Positions 10,301-18,327 of a stretch of 64,000 bases of DNA are shown here, piece by piece. The stretch is taken from assembly GCF_009755275.1 (NCBI RefSeq), contig NZ_WQLA01000004.1, positions 419,533 to 483,532 of the forward strand, read 5' to 3'. Source of the stretch: Mucilaginibacter aquatilis. GTDB lineage: Bacteria; Bacteroidota; Bacteroidia; Sphingobacteriales; Sphingobacteriaceae. Positions within the stretch are counted from its first letter, which is position 1. Each line of letters starts with the position of its first letter. The notes below the pieces were generated by a model, which saw nothing but the letters and a program-made list of their open reading frames with translations, was not told the origin of the DNA and made no database searches. Both the position numbers and the translations under genes were made by a program.

Positions 10301-10354
10301 AACGGATATCCAACAACACGCACGTTTACTTTCGGACTTAATGTTGAATTTTAA
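7340..10354 (+). CDS. SusC/RagA-family TonB-dependent outer membrane transporter (PUL 1)
   Basis: 1004-residue outer membrane beta-barrel importing oligosaccharides with its SusD partner. Order: signal peptide 1-22, carboxypeptidase-regulatory-like domain about 24-105 (GTITGKVIDATDKQPLPGVTV), TonB box/plug start near 109 (EQVVVIGYGTQ), plug with the VLKDASAAIYGVRGANGVV signature, then the barrel ending in an aromatic-rich strand with terminal Phe (FGLNVEF). Length is normal for the family. It begins a run of seven plus-strand genes ending at the terminator near 18150. The SusD gene starts 14 bp downstream. Substrate is inferred from the GH144 and GH3 neighbours (beta-1,2-glucan or its fragments). 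Confidence 0.95.
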   Translation: MKRIFTRIVFLALLFLSSFAFAQNGTITGKVIDATDKQPLPGVTVKLSGSATGTQTDAQGSYTISAPANGTLTFSYIGYANQDVAINNRTTIDVNLAASNKSLEQVVVIGYGTQRKRDVTGSIGNVSGAELTKQPVQTPTQALQGKVAGVQVLGSGQPNAQPQLRIRGTGSVLGGANPLYVVDGVLTDDIRNINNNDIVSIDVLKDASAAIYGVRGANGVVIITTRKGKNGPPVIRYDANAGFRELSNKVQMANRDQYINYLRDASPNDVARDVAPLTTPGTTDWYDAVLRKGLQMSHNLSLAGGSEKTTYFFSANAFTDDGLIKTNSFDRYSFRSNIDVKITDNLTFGTQMSLTRSNERPVPLTGVYSNVYRAAPIIPAQDENGRYGNTSIWGNLGNPLLSLNKTNNQTINNRVQGNVYLEYKPIKSLTLRTALNADAYWNKQRNYNAKFAADGNIFTVAGGQQFSNFSTLFIQNDQSFWTVWDNTATWQQNFGQHNLTVLGGFTQEYIKTDLFSGSRRDVPEDPDLWYLNTGNPDVGAVYANSGTLFRRLSYLGRVNYSYAGKYLFNASFRADGSSRFSKKYGYFSTVGAGWVISQEDFLRDSKVISNLKLRGSWGQLGNDNIAQGLFITTVQPNLPYFYNNNLTLGSAIQDIKDPNLKWEKTTQFDFGIEYGFLNNKLTGEIDYYNKKVVDALTNVTLPAILGDPDALFVTNAASYRNSGVEFAIKWSDKIGKLNYTIGGNINYNKNEVVGLNGGQALLGGSIGNQGNITRTDNGQPIASYYVLQQTGIFQNQQQIDAAPSYNLGGYGKSIGGMIYADVSGPAGVPDGVVDSYDRVYAGSYQPKYYGGFNIGLDYENWDLSADFYGNWGNQIYNGRKAFRANALDNIQADYASNRWTPTNASNTDPRTIPQNMPASTYFVESGAFLRLNNLTLGYTFPAEMLKRIKINKIRIFAASQNFFTAKRYSGFTPELIPTDVISSGVDLNGYPTTRTFTFGLNVEF

Positions 10355-10368
10355 TCACTACCACTACA

Positions 10369-11907
10369 ATGAAATCATTATATAAATTTTCAACCCTAAC
10401 TGCGATGACTGCGCTACTTGTAGGCACCGGTTATTCGTGTAAAAATTCGCTTGATGTAAATCCGCAAGGTGAAATTACAGAAGCACAAATTATCAGCGAT
10501 CCAAACGTTGCTTCCAACCTGGTTACCGGTATATACAACATATTTTTTGCCGGTGATGCTTTTGGCAATGATGTAAGGGGCTTTCAATTCACCGTTTTAG
10601 GTGATATAGCCTCTGATGATGCCGATAAAGGCAGTACCGCCAGCGATTACGGCGACGCTAATACTCTTGACCAGCTAACAGCTAATGGCAATAACGGCGT
10701 AGTTAATAATATATGGAAAGGCTATTACCAGGCAATTGCCCGTGCTAATCAGGCGCTTAGCCAACTGCAAAATGCACAGTTTGATGCAACGGTGAAAAAC
10801 CGTTTAATTGGCGAAGCACGTTTTTTACGCGCTATGTTTTACTTTAACCTGGTTCGCATTTTTGGTGGCGTGCCATTGCTTGACCGTGTTCCGGCTGCAA
10901 GCGAAGCTAATTCGCCACAGTTTCAAACCCGCGCAACCGCAGAAGACATTTACAAATTTGTTATAGCCGATTTAACTTTCGCAGCTGAAAACCTGCCGGT
11001 TATTGCTAACAACAGTGCTGATGTAGGCCGTGCAAGCAAAGGTGCAGCTCAGGCGTTACTGTCTAAAGTTTATCTTTACAATAAAGACTATACCAACGCA
11101 TACGCCATGTCTGATGCTGTTATAAAAAGCAATAATTACTCACTATTAGCTGATTATACGTTATTGTTCCGCCAGGTAAGCAACAACAGCAAAGAATCAA
11201 TTTTTGAAATTCAGGCAGGACAAAACCTGGCTTGTAATGCTGCAATTGACAGGTTTACCGTAGCCCAAGGCCCGCGTGCTGGTGGTAAAAATGGCTGGGT
11301 TGACCGGGGTTACGGCTTCAACAATCCATCACAAAGTTTAGTTAATGAATTTGAAGCTGGTGACGTACGCAAAAATGCAACTATCATCACCATAAATCCT
11401 TCGAATGGTGCAAACTCTGTAGGTACGGTGTTGTATGACGGATTCCGTATACCAACGCAGGATTCGGTTCAAAATCAACGCTACAACTACAAAGCTTACT
11501 ACAGCCGTCAGGCTGAACCTAATTGTGGCAACTTTGACAGGTTACCAAAACACGTAATGGTGATCAGGTATGCAGAAGTACTATTAATACATGCTGAAGC
11601 TGCCTTACAAACTGGCCAGGGTGGTATTGCTCAAAGCGACATCAATCAACTGCGTACACGTGCTAAAGTTCCAACCATTGGTATACCAACGTTACAACAA
11701 ATTTGGCATGAGCGCCGTGTTGAACTGGCTATGGAACAAGACCGCTTTTTTGATCTGGTTCGTCAGGATGCCGTACAACCAGGCCGTGCTGCAGCCGCAT
11801 TTGCTGCTGATGGCAAAACTTGGAATGCAAACCGGGCATTATTCCCAATTCCGCAACAACAAATTGACTTAAGTGGCGGCTTATTAAAGCCAAACCCAAG
11901 CAATTAA
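10369..11907 (+). CDS. SusD/RagB-family glycan-binding lipoprotein (PUL 1)
   Basis: 512-residue surface lipoprotein that forms the lid of the SusC transporter and binds the incoming glycan. The N-terminal hydrophobic segment ends in a lipidation cysteine at C24 (TGYSCKNSLD). Family features include helical TPR-like segments (ARFLRAMFYFNLVRIFGGVPL) and the C-terminal RRVELAMEQDRFFDLVR signature. The C-terminus LKPNPSN is typical. It follows the SusC gene after 14 bp. A strong intrinsic terminator starts 6 bp after the stop codon, separating SusCD from the enzyme genes. Confidence 0.95.
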   Translation: MKSLYKFSTLTAMTALLVGTGYSCKNSLDVNPQGEITEAQIISDPNVASNLVTGIYNIFFAGDAFGNDVRGFQFTVLGDIASDDADKGSTASDYGDANTLDQLTANGNNGVVNNIWKGYYQAIARANQALSQLQNAQFDATVKNRLIGEARFLRAMFYFNLVRIFGGVPLLDRVPAASEANSPQFQTRATAEDIYKFVIADLTFAAENLPVIANNSADVGRASKGAAQALLSKVYLYNKDYTNAYAMSDAVIKSNNYSLLADYTLLFRQVSNNSKESIFEIQAGQNLACNAAIDRFTVAQGPRAGGKNGWVDRGYGFNNPSQSLVNEFEAGDVRKNATIITINPSNGANSVGTVLYDGFRIPTQDSVQNQRYNYKAYYSRQAEPNCGNFDRLPKHVMVIRYAEVLLIHAEAALQTGQGGIAQSDINQLRTRAKVPTIGIPTLQQIWHERRVELAMEQDRFFDLVRQDAVQPGRAAAAFAADGKTWNANRALFPIPQQQIDLSGGLLKPNPSN

Positions 11908-11913
11908 TATTTT

Positions 11914-11956
11914 GCCGCCACAAATTCACCTGGTGTCTTTGTGGCGGCTTTTTTTT
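11914..11956 (+). terminator. Intrinsic terminator between SusD and the enzyme genes
   Basis: Perfect 11-bp stem GCCGCCACAAA / TTTGTGGCGGC (11914-11924, 11938-11948) with a 13-nt loop and eight T at 11949-11956. It lies within what otherwise reads as one operon. I found no convincing promoter between it and the next ATG at 12020, so the enzyme genes may depend on read-through. Confidence 0.88.
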
Positions 11957-12019
11957 AAAGTCTGTAATTCTGCAGGCGAATTTCTTAAGGCCCAATCGGC
12001 ATTTTACCCAGTAATCCCT

Positions 12020-13399
12020 ATGAAAAAAGTACTGCTCATTATCACATTATTTACCGTTTTAACAGGGGCAAATGCGGTATCACTTGCGCAAACGGCTGGT
12101 AGTACAACTTACAACCCTGATTTAAAAATAAAAAAAGGGCTTACTGATAAACAGTTACTTGACCTCGTAGAAAAACAAACCTTCCAGTATTTTTGGGATG
12201 GAGCCGAGCCTAACTCCGGCTTAGCCCGTGAACGTTATCATGTTGACGGCGATTATCCTCAAAACGATAAAGATGTCGTAGCTACGGGTGCGGCGGGGTT
12301 TGGAGTAATGGCCATTGTAGCCGGTATTGACAGGCATTATATTACCCGCAAACAAGGGTTTGAGCGTTTGCAAAAAGCTGTGAATTTTTTAGATAAAGCT
12401 GATCGTTTTCACGGGGCATGGCCACACTGGTTATACGGTGAAACCGGAAATGTGAAGCCCTTCGGTAAAAATGACGACGGTGGCGATCTTGTAGAAACGG
12501 CTTATTTGGCACAAGGTCTACTTTGCGTTCGTCAGTATTTTAAAAACGGCAATGCTGCAGAACGAAAGCTGGCTGCACAAGTTGATAAGCTTTGGAAAGA
12601 AATAGACTGGAACTGGTATCGCAATGGCGATAAAAATGTTTTGTACTGGCATTGGTCACCTAACGTGGGTTGGCAAATGAATTTTCCGGTTACCGGTTAT
12701 AACGAGTGCCTTATTATGTACATCATGGCCGCTTCCTCTACTACCCACGGCATACCTGCCCAGGTTTATCATGAAGGCTGGGCAAAGGGGGGTGCTATCA
12801 ATACCAACTTTAAATTGTACAACTACAAAATAAGGCTAAAACATAACGGACCTGAAAACCAGGTTGGACCTCTATTTTGGTCTCAATACTCATATTTAGG
12901 TCTTTGCCCTAAAGGCCTGACTGACCGCTATGGCAATTATTGGAATGAAGTTAAAAATCACAGCCTCATTCAACACGCATATTGTATAGACAACCCTAAA
13001 CACTTTAAAGGTTATGGTGCTAATTGCTGGGGGTTAACAGCCAGTTATTCAGTTAATGGCTACGCAGGGCATAGTACGCATGAAGATTTAGGCGTAATAA
13101 CGCCGACGGCTGCCCTATCCAGCTACCCTTATACACCTGAATATTCCATGAAAGTGATTCGTCACCTTTATGAGGACTTGGGTGATAAAGTATGGGGCAA
13201 GTATGGTTTTTATGACGCTTTTAGCGAAACGGACAATTGGTACCCTAAACGTTACCTGGGCATAGACCAAGGCCCTATAGCTGTAATGATTGAAAATGGC
13301 CGCTCGGGTCTACTTTGGAAACTATTTATGAGTTGCCCTGAAGTAAAAGCCGGTTTAAAGAAACTTGACTATAAATCTACCTACCTCGCTAAAAAATAA
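12020..13399 (+). CDS. Glycoamylase-like enzyme, probably GH144 endo-beta-1,2-glucanase
   Basis: 459 residues with a signal peptide (1-24, ending SLAQ). The ATG at 12020 is chosen because the frame's upstream extension runs through the terminator at 11914-11956. The body matches the glycoamylase-like (alpha/alpha)6 family: TFQYFWDGAEPNSGLARER near 54-72, VATGAAGFGVMAI near 87-99, GGDLVETAYLAQGLL near 154-168 (E159 acidic) and a C-terminal YLGIDQGPIAVMIENGRSG. In Bacteroidota this family includes GH144 enzymes that cut beta-1,2-glucan (sophoro-oligosaccharides). Substrate assignment is by family and by the GH3 neighbour, not by experiment. The stop codon overlaps the start of the next gene by one base (TAATG), which suggests translational coupling. 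Confidence 0.8.
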   Translation: MKKVLLIITLFTVLTGANAVSLAQTAGSTTYNPDLKIKKGLTDKQLLDLVEKQTFQYFWDGAEPNSGLARERYHVDGDYPQNDKDVVATGAAGFGVMAIVAGIDRHYITRKQGFERLQKAVNFLDKADRFHGAWPHWLYGETGNVKPFGKNDDGGDLVETAYLAQGLLCVRQYFKNGNAAERKLAAQVDKLWKEIDWNWYRNGDKNVLYWHWSPNVGWQMNFPVTGYNECLIMYIMAASSTTHGIPAQVYHEGWAKGGAINTNFKLYNYKIRLKHNGPENQVGPLFWSQYSYLGLCPKGLTDRYGNYWNEVKNHSLIQHAYCIDNPKHFKGYGANCWGLTASYSVNGYAGHSTHEDLGVITPTAALSSYPYTPEYSMKVIRHLYEDLGDKVWGKYGFYDAFSETDNWYPKRYLGIDQGPIAVMIENGRSGLLWKLFMSCPEVKAGLKKLDYKSTYLAKK

Positions 13400-15120
13400 T
13401 GAAGTTAGGCTTAAATATATTATTCTGCTTGTTATGTAGTATGCCTGCAATAGCGCAGGTTAATCAAAACCGTACATATTGCAACCCGCTTAATGTTGAT
13501 TACACCTACATGATTTACAATGCCGAGCAAGGCTTATCATACCGTTCGGGTGCCGATCCGGCTGTAGTAAAGTTCAGGGGTGAGTATTATATGTTCGTTA
13601 CCCGCTCATTAGGTTACTGGCACTCAAAAGACTTAACTAACTGGGATTTTATTACACCCGAAAAATGGTATTTTCAGGGAAGCAACGCTCCTGCTGCCCA
13701 CAATTACAAAGATTCGGTATTGTACGTAACCGGAGACCCATCTGGCTCAATGAGCATACTTTACACCAACAACCCTAAAAAAGGTGATTGGAAAGCTAAA
13801 CCTTTTATACTGAACGACCTGCAAGACCCTGATTTGTTTATTGATGATGACGGCAAGGCCTACATGTTTTGGGGCTCGTCAAACACTTTCCCTATCCACG
13901 GTAAAGAGCTTGACCCAAATAATAATTTCAAGCCAGTGTCGAATACCGTTGAGCTGTTCAAACTTGATGGTGATAAGCATGGCTGGGAACGCTTCGGCGA
14001 AAACCATTCTGATACCAAACTTAAAGGTTACATGGAAGGCGCTTGGCTAACCAAACATAACGGTAAATATTACATGCAATATGCCGCACCGGGTACCGAA
14101 TTTAATGTTTACGGCGATGGTGTTTATGTAAGCAATAAACCGCTTGGGCCATATACTTACGCCCAAAACAACCCTATATCATATAAACCCGGAGGGTTTA
14201 TAAACGGAGCAGGTCACGGCAGCACAGTTGTTGGTCCGGGTGGGCAGTACTGGCATTACGCATCCATGGCATTATCAGTAAATGTAAATTGGGAACGCCG
14301 GCTTTGCACCTACCCTACCTTTTTTGATGATGATGGCCTGATGTATTCTGATACATACTTTGGCGATTACCCTCATTTTGCCCCGGCCATGACAGGTAAA
14401 AAAGGCGGCTTTACCGGCTGGATGCTGTTGAACTATAAAAAACCCATTACCGCCTCCTCTACCTTAACAATCGAACACAGCGCAGATAAAGCTGTTGATG
14501 AAGATATTAAAACCTTTTGGCTTGCCGCTGAAAATAATGATAAGCAATGGTTACAGGTAGATTTGCAAAAACAAGCCACCGTTTACGCAGTACAACTCAA
14601 CTTTGCCGATTACAAAAGCAATTTGTACGGTCGCGTTGATGGACTTAAGCATCAATATACGGTTGAAGGTAGTATTGATGGAAAAACCTGGAGACTGTTA
14701 ATTGACAAAAAAGATAGTTTTACCGACAATCCTAACGATTATATTGAGCTGGAAACACCTGCTGTAGTAAGGTATGTTCGCTACAAAAACGTTCATGTGC
14801 CAGCAAACCTCGCTATATGTGGCTTCAGAATTTTTGGTAAAGGGAATGGATCTGCTCCCACAATTCCAAAAAACTTCAAGGTTACACGCCAAACAGACCG
14901 CCGCGATGCAATGATTACCTGGAATGCTGTTAAAGGTAGTCAGGGATATAACATTAAATGGGGCATTGCGCCAGATAAATTATACAATTCTTGGTTAATA
15001 TATGACAAAAATGAGCTTGATTTGAAAAGTTTAGGTACCGACCAGGCCTATTATTTCAGCATCGAATCGTTTAACGAGAACGGTGTAAGTAAATCATCCA
15101 AACCAATTAAAGTACAGTAA
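13399..15120 (+). CDS. GH43-like glycoside hydrolase with discoidin and FN3 domains
   Basis: 573 residues. Signal peptide 1-20, five-bladed propeller about 25-325, F5/8 type C (discoidin) carbohydrate-binding-like domain about 345-480, and a fibronectin type III domain about 485-573. The three expected acids of GH43 are visible: D53 (SGADPAVV), D143 (LQDPDLFIDDDG) and E213 (GYMEGAWLTKHNGKYY). Substrate is unknown; many GH43 enzymes act on arabinose or xylose linkages, which fits poorly with a glucan locus, so it may remove a side group or have a different specificity. It overlaps both neighbours by one base (TAATG at 13397-13401 and at 15118-15122), so GH144, this enzyme and the SGNH hydrolase look tightly coupled. 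Confidence 0.82.
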   Translation: MKLGLNILFCLLCSMPAIAQVNQNRTYCNPLNVDYTYMIYNAEQGLSYRSGADPAVVKFRGEYYMFVTRSLGYWHSKDLTNWDFITPEKWYFQGSNAPAAHNYKDSVLYVTGDPSGSMSILYTNNPKKGDWKAKPFILNDLQDPDLFIDDDGKAYMFWGSSNTFPIHGKELDPNNNFKPVSNTVELFKLDGDKHGWERFGENHSDTKLKGYMEGAWLTKHNGKYYMQYAAPGTEFNVYGDGVYVSNKPLGPYTYAQNNPISYKPGGFINGAGHGSTVVGPGGQYWHYASMALSVNVNWERRLCTYPTFFDDDGLMYSDTYFGDYPHFAPAMTGKKGGFTGWMLLNYKKPITASSTLTIEHSADKAVDEDIKTFWLAAENNDKQWLQVDLQKQATVYAVQLNFADYKSNLYGRVDGLKHQYTVEGSIDGKTWRLLIDKKDSFTDNPNDYIELETPAVVRYVRYKNVHVPANLAICGFRIFGKGNGSAPTIPKNFKVTRQTDRRDAMITWNAVKGSQGYNIKWGIAPDKLYNSWLIYDKNELDLKSLGTDQAYYFSIESFNENGVSKSSKPIKVQ

Positions 15121-15779
15121 TGAAACTAAAATTTTTCTTCCTGCTTGCATTATCATGCATCACAACTTTTACCATTGCACAACAAAAACCTGCCTTTTGG
15201 AATGACATTCAAAACTTTAAAAAGAAGGACAGCCTAAATGCGCCGGCAAAAGGCGGCATCCTTTTTATTGGCAGTTCATCGTTCACAAAATGGACCGATT
15301 TAGAAAAGGTTTACAAAGATTATGGTGCTATAAACCGAGGCTTCGGAGGATCAACCCTTGTTGACGTTAACCGCTACGTAAAAGATATTGTATTCCCTTA
15401 CCAGGCACGGCAAATTATAATTTACTGCGGTGAAAACGATATTGCAGGCGGTGCAAGCGCAATAGAAACGCTAGACCGTTTTGCCAGCTTGTTTACCAGC
15501 ATACGCAACAACCAGCCGGATGTGCCTTTGGCTTATATCTCAATAAAACAAAGTCCATCTCGTACTAAATTTTCATCAGCCTTTTTACACGCTAATGCTT
15601 TAATTAAAGAGTTTTTAACGCATTACAAGGCTACCCAATTTGTTGAGGTCGATAGCAAAATGCATAACAAAAACGGCAGCCTGCGCCCTGAGTTGTTTTT
15701 ATCAGACATGCTGCATATGAAGCAGCCAGGATATGATATATGGATAAAGGAGATTACTCCTCACTTGCTAAAAAAATAA
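15120..15779 (+). CDS. SGNH/GDSL-family hydrolase (probable carbohydrate esterase)
   Basis: 219 residues with a signal peptide (1-20). SGNH blocks are present: block I ILFIGSSSFTKW with nucleophile S53, block II GFGGS near 74-78, block III GENDI with N106, and block V SDMLHMKQPGY with D196 and H199. The catalytic set is therefore complete. Related proteins deacylate sugars or lipids. In this operon it may remove acyl groups from the imported glycan before GH3 attack; that role is inference. The gene starts inside the stop codon of the GH43-like gene and ends 19 bp before the GH3 gene. Confidence 0.82.
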   Translation: MKLKFFFLLALSCITTFTIAQQKPAFWNDIQNFKKKDSLNAPAKGGILFIGSSSFTKWTDLEKVYKDYGAINRGFGGSTLVDVNRYVKDIVFPYQARQIIIYCGENDIAGGASAIETLDRFASLFTSIRNNQPDVPLAYISIKQSPSRTKFSSAFLHANALIKEFLTHYKATQFVEVDSKMHNKNGSLRPELFLSDMLHMKQPGYDIWIKEITPHLLKK

Positions 15780-15798
15780 AGAACAAAGATTACTAACT

Positions 15799-18102
15799 AT
15801 GAAGAAAGCTACCTCGCTTATATGTATTGCTGCGTTTTGTGCTGTCTCTGCGCAGGCACAAGTCAAAACGCCGGTATCAGCCGAAAAAGCTAAAATGAAC
15901 GCCTTTGTAAGCCAGCTAATGGCTAAAATGACGGTAGATGAAAAGATTGGTCAGCTTAACCTGGTAACTGGTGGCGAGGCAACAACCGGTACTGCCGTAA
16001 GTACTGGCGTAGAAAAAAAATTAGCCAGCGGACAGATTGGTGGTATTTTTAGCTTAACCACACCCGGCCGCGTACGTAAAGCACAGGAAATTGCTGTAAA
16101 AAACAGTCGCTTGCATATACCGCTGATTTTTGGTCAGGATGTTATACATGGGTATAAAACCAGCTTCCCTATACCGCTGGCTTTAGCCTGCAGCTGGGAT
16201 TTAGATTTGATACAACGCACAGCCCGTATGGCCGCTGTTGAGGCCAGTGCTGATGGAATCAACTGGACGTTTTCGCCCATGGTTGATATATCGCGCGATG
16301 CACGCTGGGGCCGTATTGCCGAAAGCAGTGGCGAAGACACCTACCTGGGTTCACAAATTGCCAAAGTTATGGTTAAAGGTTACCAGGGCGATGACCTGAA
16401 AAAGGCCAACACCATTATGGCTTGCGTTAAGCACTTTGCCCTTTATGGTGCTGCCGAATCGGGCCGTGATTATAACACTACTGACATGAGCCTTGACCGG
16501 ATGTACAATGAGTACTTTCCGCCTTACAAAGCGGCCGTTGACGCTGGTGCAGGTAGCGTAATGGCATCATTTAATGATATAAATGGTGTACCTGCTACTG
16601 CTAACAAGTGGTTGCTTAACGATGTGTTGCGCAAACAATGGGGCTTTAACGGCTTTGTGGTGAGCGATTACACCGGCGTGAGCGAAATGATAGACCATGG
16701 TTTAGGCGATTTGCAAAAAGTTTCAGAGCTGGCACTTAAAGCCGGTACCGAAATGGATATGGTAAGTGAAGGCTACTTAACCACGCTTAAAAAATCAATG
16801 CAACAAGGTAAGGTTACTATAGCCGAAATTAATAATGCCTGCCGTTTAATATTAGAAGCTAAATATAAATTAGGATTATTTGAAGACCCCTACCGCTACT
16901 GCAGCGAAGAGCGTGCTCAAAAAGAGATATTAACGCCCGAGAATTTAAAGTTTAGTCGTGAAGTTGCAACGCAAAGCTTTGTACTACTTAAAAACCAGGG
17001 TAATGTCCTTCCTTTAAAAAAGTCAGGCACAGTAGCCGTAATTGGCCCGCTGGCTGATAGCCGCGCCAATATGCCGGGTACTTGGGCTGTTAATGCTGAT
17101 TTGGCCAACACGCCATCATTACTTGAAGGCATTAAAGGCGTAGCCGGTAAAGACGTTAAAATCATCCACAGCTTTGGTGCTAATTTAACCAGCGATGCTA
17201 CGCTGCAAAAAAACGCTACCATGTTTGGCCGCGAAATTCCACGCGATAACCGCCCTGAAAACGATGTGATTGAAGAAGCTGTGAATACCGCTAAAAAAGC
17301 GGATGTTGTATTAGCAGCATTAGGTGAAAGCTCAGAAATGAGCGGTGAAAGCTCAAGCCGTACCGACATTGAAATTCCGGCCGTTCAAAAACGCTTATTG
17401 GCTGCATTGTTAAAAACAGGTAAGCCTGTGGTACTGGTATTATTTACCGGCAGGCCGTTAGCCATCAAATGGGAAAGCGAAAACGTTCCGGCTATATTGA
17501 ACGTTTGGTTTGGCGGATCGCAGGCTGCGTATGCTATTGCCGATGTATTATTTGGAAACGTAAATCCTTCCGGTAAACTGTCAGTAACATTCCCTCAAAA
17601 TGTTGGGCAGGTACCATTGTATTACAGCCATAAAAACACCGGTCGCCCTTTAACACCAAATGGCTGGTTCAGTAAATTCCGGTCTGGATATTTGGATGTA
17701 AGTAATGATCCGCTATATCCATTTGGCTTTGGTTTAAGCTATACTACATTCAGCTACAGCGATGTTAAGCTAAGCGCAGCAAGCTTAAAACCAGGACAGG
17801 CAATCACGGCAAAAGTAACCGTTACAAACAACGGCAAAGTTGAAGGCAAAGAGGTAGTACAACTTTATACCCGTGATTTGGTTGGCAGCAGTACCCGTCC
17901 TGTTAAGGAGCTTAAAGGCTTTAGAAAAATAAGCCTTAAGCCAGGTGAAAGCAAAGAAGTAAGCTTTTCAATCACCGAAGACGACTTGAAGTTTTATAAT
18001 CAACAACTAAAATATGTTGCCGAGCCGGGTGACTTCAAAGTATTTATAGGCCCTAACTCGCGTGATGTTAAAGAGAATAAATTTACCTTGCTCAGCAAGT
18101 AA
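15799..18102 (+). CDS. bglX: GH3 beta-glucosidase (BglX type)
   Basis: 767 residues; signal peptide 1-20 predicts a periplasmic enzyme releasing glucose from beta-linked oligosaccharides. The order is a (beta/alpha)8 barrel, an alpha/beta sandwich domain and a C-terminal FnIII-like domain (about 650-765, KVTVTNNGKVEGKEVVQLY). The nucleophile is expected at D290 (GFVVSDYTGVSEM) and the acid/base at or near E517 (MSGESSSR). The KHF motif (211-213) and SRD motif (165-167) of the substrate pocket are present. A BglX-type GH3 of Bacteroides thetaiotaomicron is known to prefer beta-1,2-linked glucosides, which supports pairing with the GH144 gene; that comparison is from memory. It is last in the operon, followed by a strong terminator. 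Confidence 0.92.
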   Translation: MKKATSLICIAAFCAVSAQAQVKTPVSAEKAKMNAFVSQLMAKMTVDEKIGQLNLVTGGEATTGTAVSTGVEKKLASGQIGGIFSLTTPGRVRKAQEIAVKNSRLHIPLIFGQDVIHGYKTSFPIPLALACSWDLDLIQRTARMAAVEASADGINWTFSPMVDISRDARWGRIAESSGEDTYLGSQIAKVMVKGYQGDDLKKANTIMACVKHFALYGAAESGRDYNTTDMSLDRMYNEYFPPYKAAVDAGAGSVMASFNDINGVPATANKWLLNDVLRKQWGFNGFVVSDYTGVSEMIDHGLGDLQKVSELALKAGTEMDMVSEGYLTTLKKSMQQGKVTIAEINNACRLILEAKYKLGLFEDPYRYCSEERAQKEILTPENLKFSREVATQSFVLLKNQGNVLPLKKSGTVAVIGPLADSRANMPGTWAVNADLANTPSLLEGIKGVAGKDVKIIHSFGANLTSDATLQKNATMFGREIPRDNRPENDVIEEAVNTAKKADVVLAALGESSEMSGESSSRTDIEIPAVQKRLLAALLKTGKPVVLVLFTGRPLAIKWESENVPAILNVWFGGSQAAYAIADVLFGNVNPSGKLSVTFPQNVGQVPLYYSHKNTGRPLTPNGWFSKFRSGYLDVSNDPLYPFGFGLSYTTFSYSDVKLSAASLKPGQAITAKVTVTNNGKVEGKEVVQLYTRDLVGSSTRPVKELKGFRKISLKPGESKEVSFSITEDDLKFYNQQLKYVAEPGDFKVFIGPNSRDVKENKFTLLSK

Positions 18103-18120
18103 AATAAAGTCACACAAGAG

Positions 18121-18150
18121 AAACGGCCGCTATAAGCGGCCGTTTTTTTT
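18121..18150 (+). terminator. Strong intrinsic terminator ending PUL 1
   Basis: Perfect 11-bp stem AAACGGCCGCT / AGCGGCCGTTT (18121-18131, 18135-18145) with a 3-nt loop, running straight into T residues to 18150. It lies 18 bp after the GH3 stop codon. The remaining 180 bp to the convergent GH115 gene hold nothing else that I recognise. Confidence 0.93.
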
Positions 18151-18327
18151 ATGGTTAAAACTTAATTACTTATCTTCTTCTATACCTGATTTTTATAATG
18201 CTGTTATAAGTTGTCGTCAATCGATAAGCATAGCTTTGAGCAAAGACTGACAAGAATAGCTTAACAGACCTGCATAATAGTCTAATCAACATCGCTAGCC
18301 TTTGACAAGCCCAACGCACTTACGTTG

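Noticed and set aside
11912..12019. N-terminal extension of the GH144-type gene from a TTG
   Set aside because: It is encoded by the terminator hairpin itself; ATG at 12020 begins a clean signal peptide.
16917..17369. 150-codon open frame on the minus strand
   Set aside because: It lies fully antisense inside the GH3 gene, shows no family motif and is explained by that gene's codon pattern.
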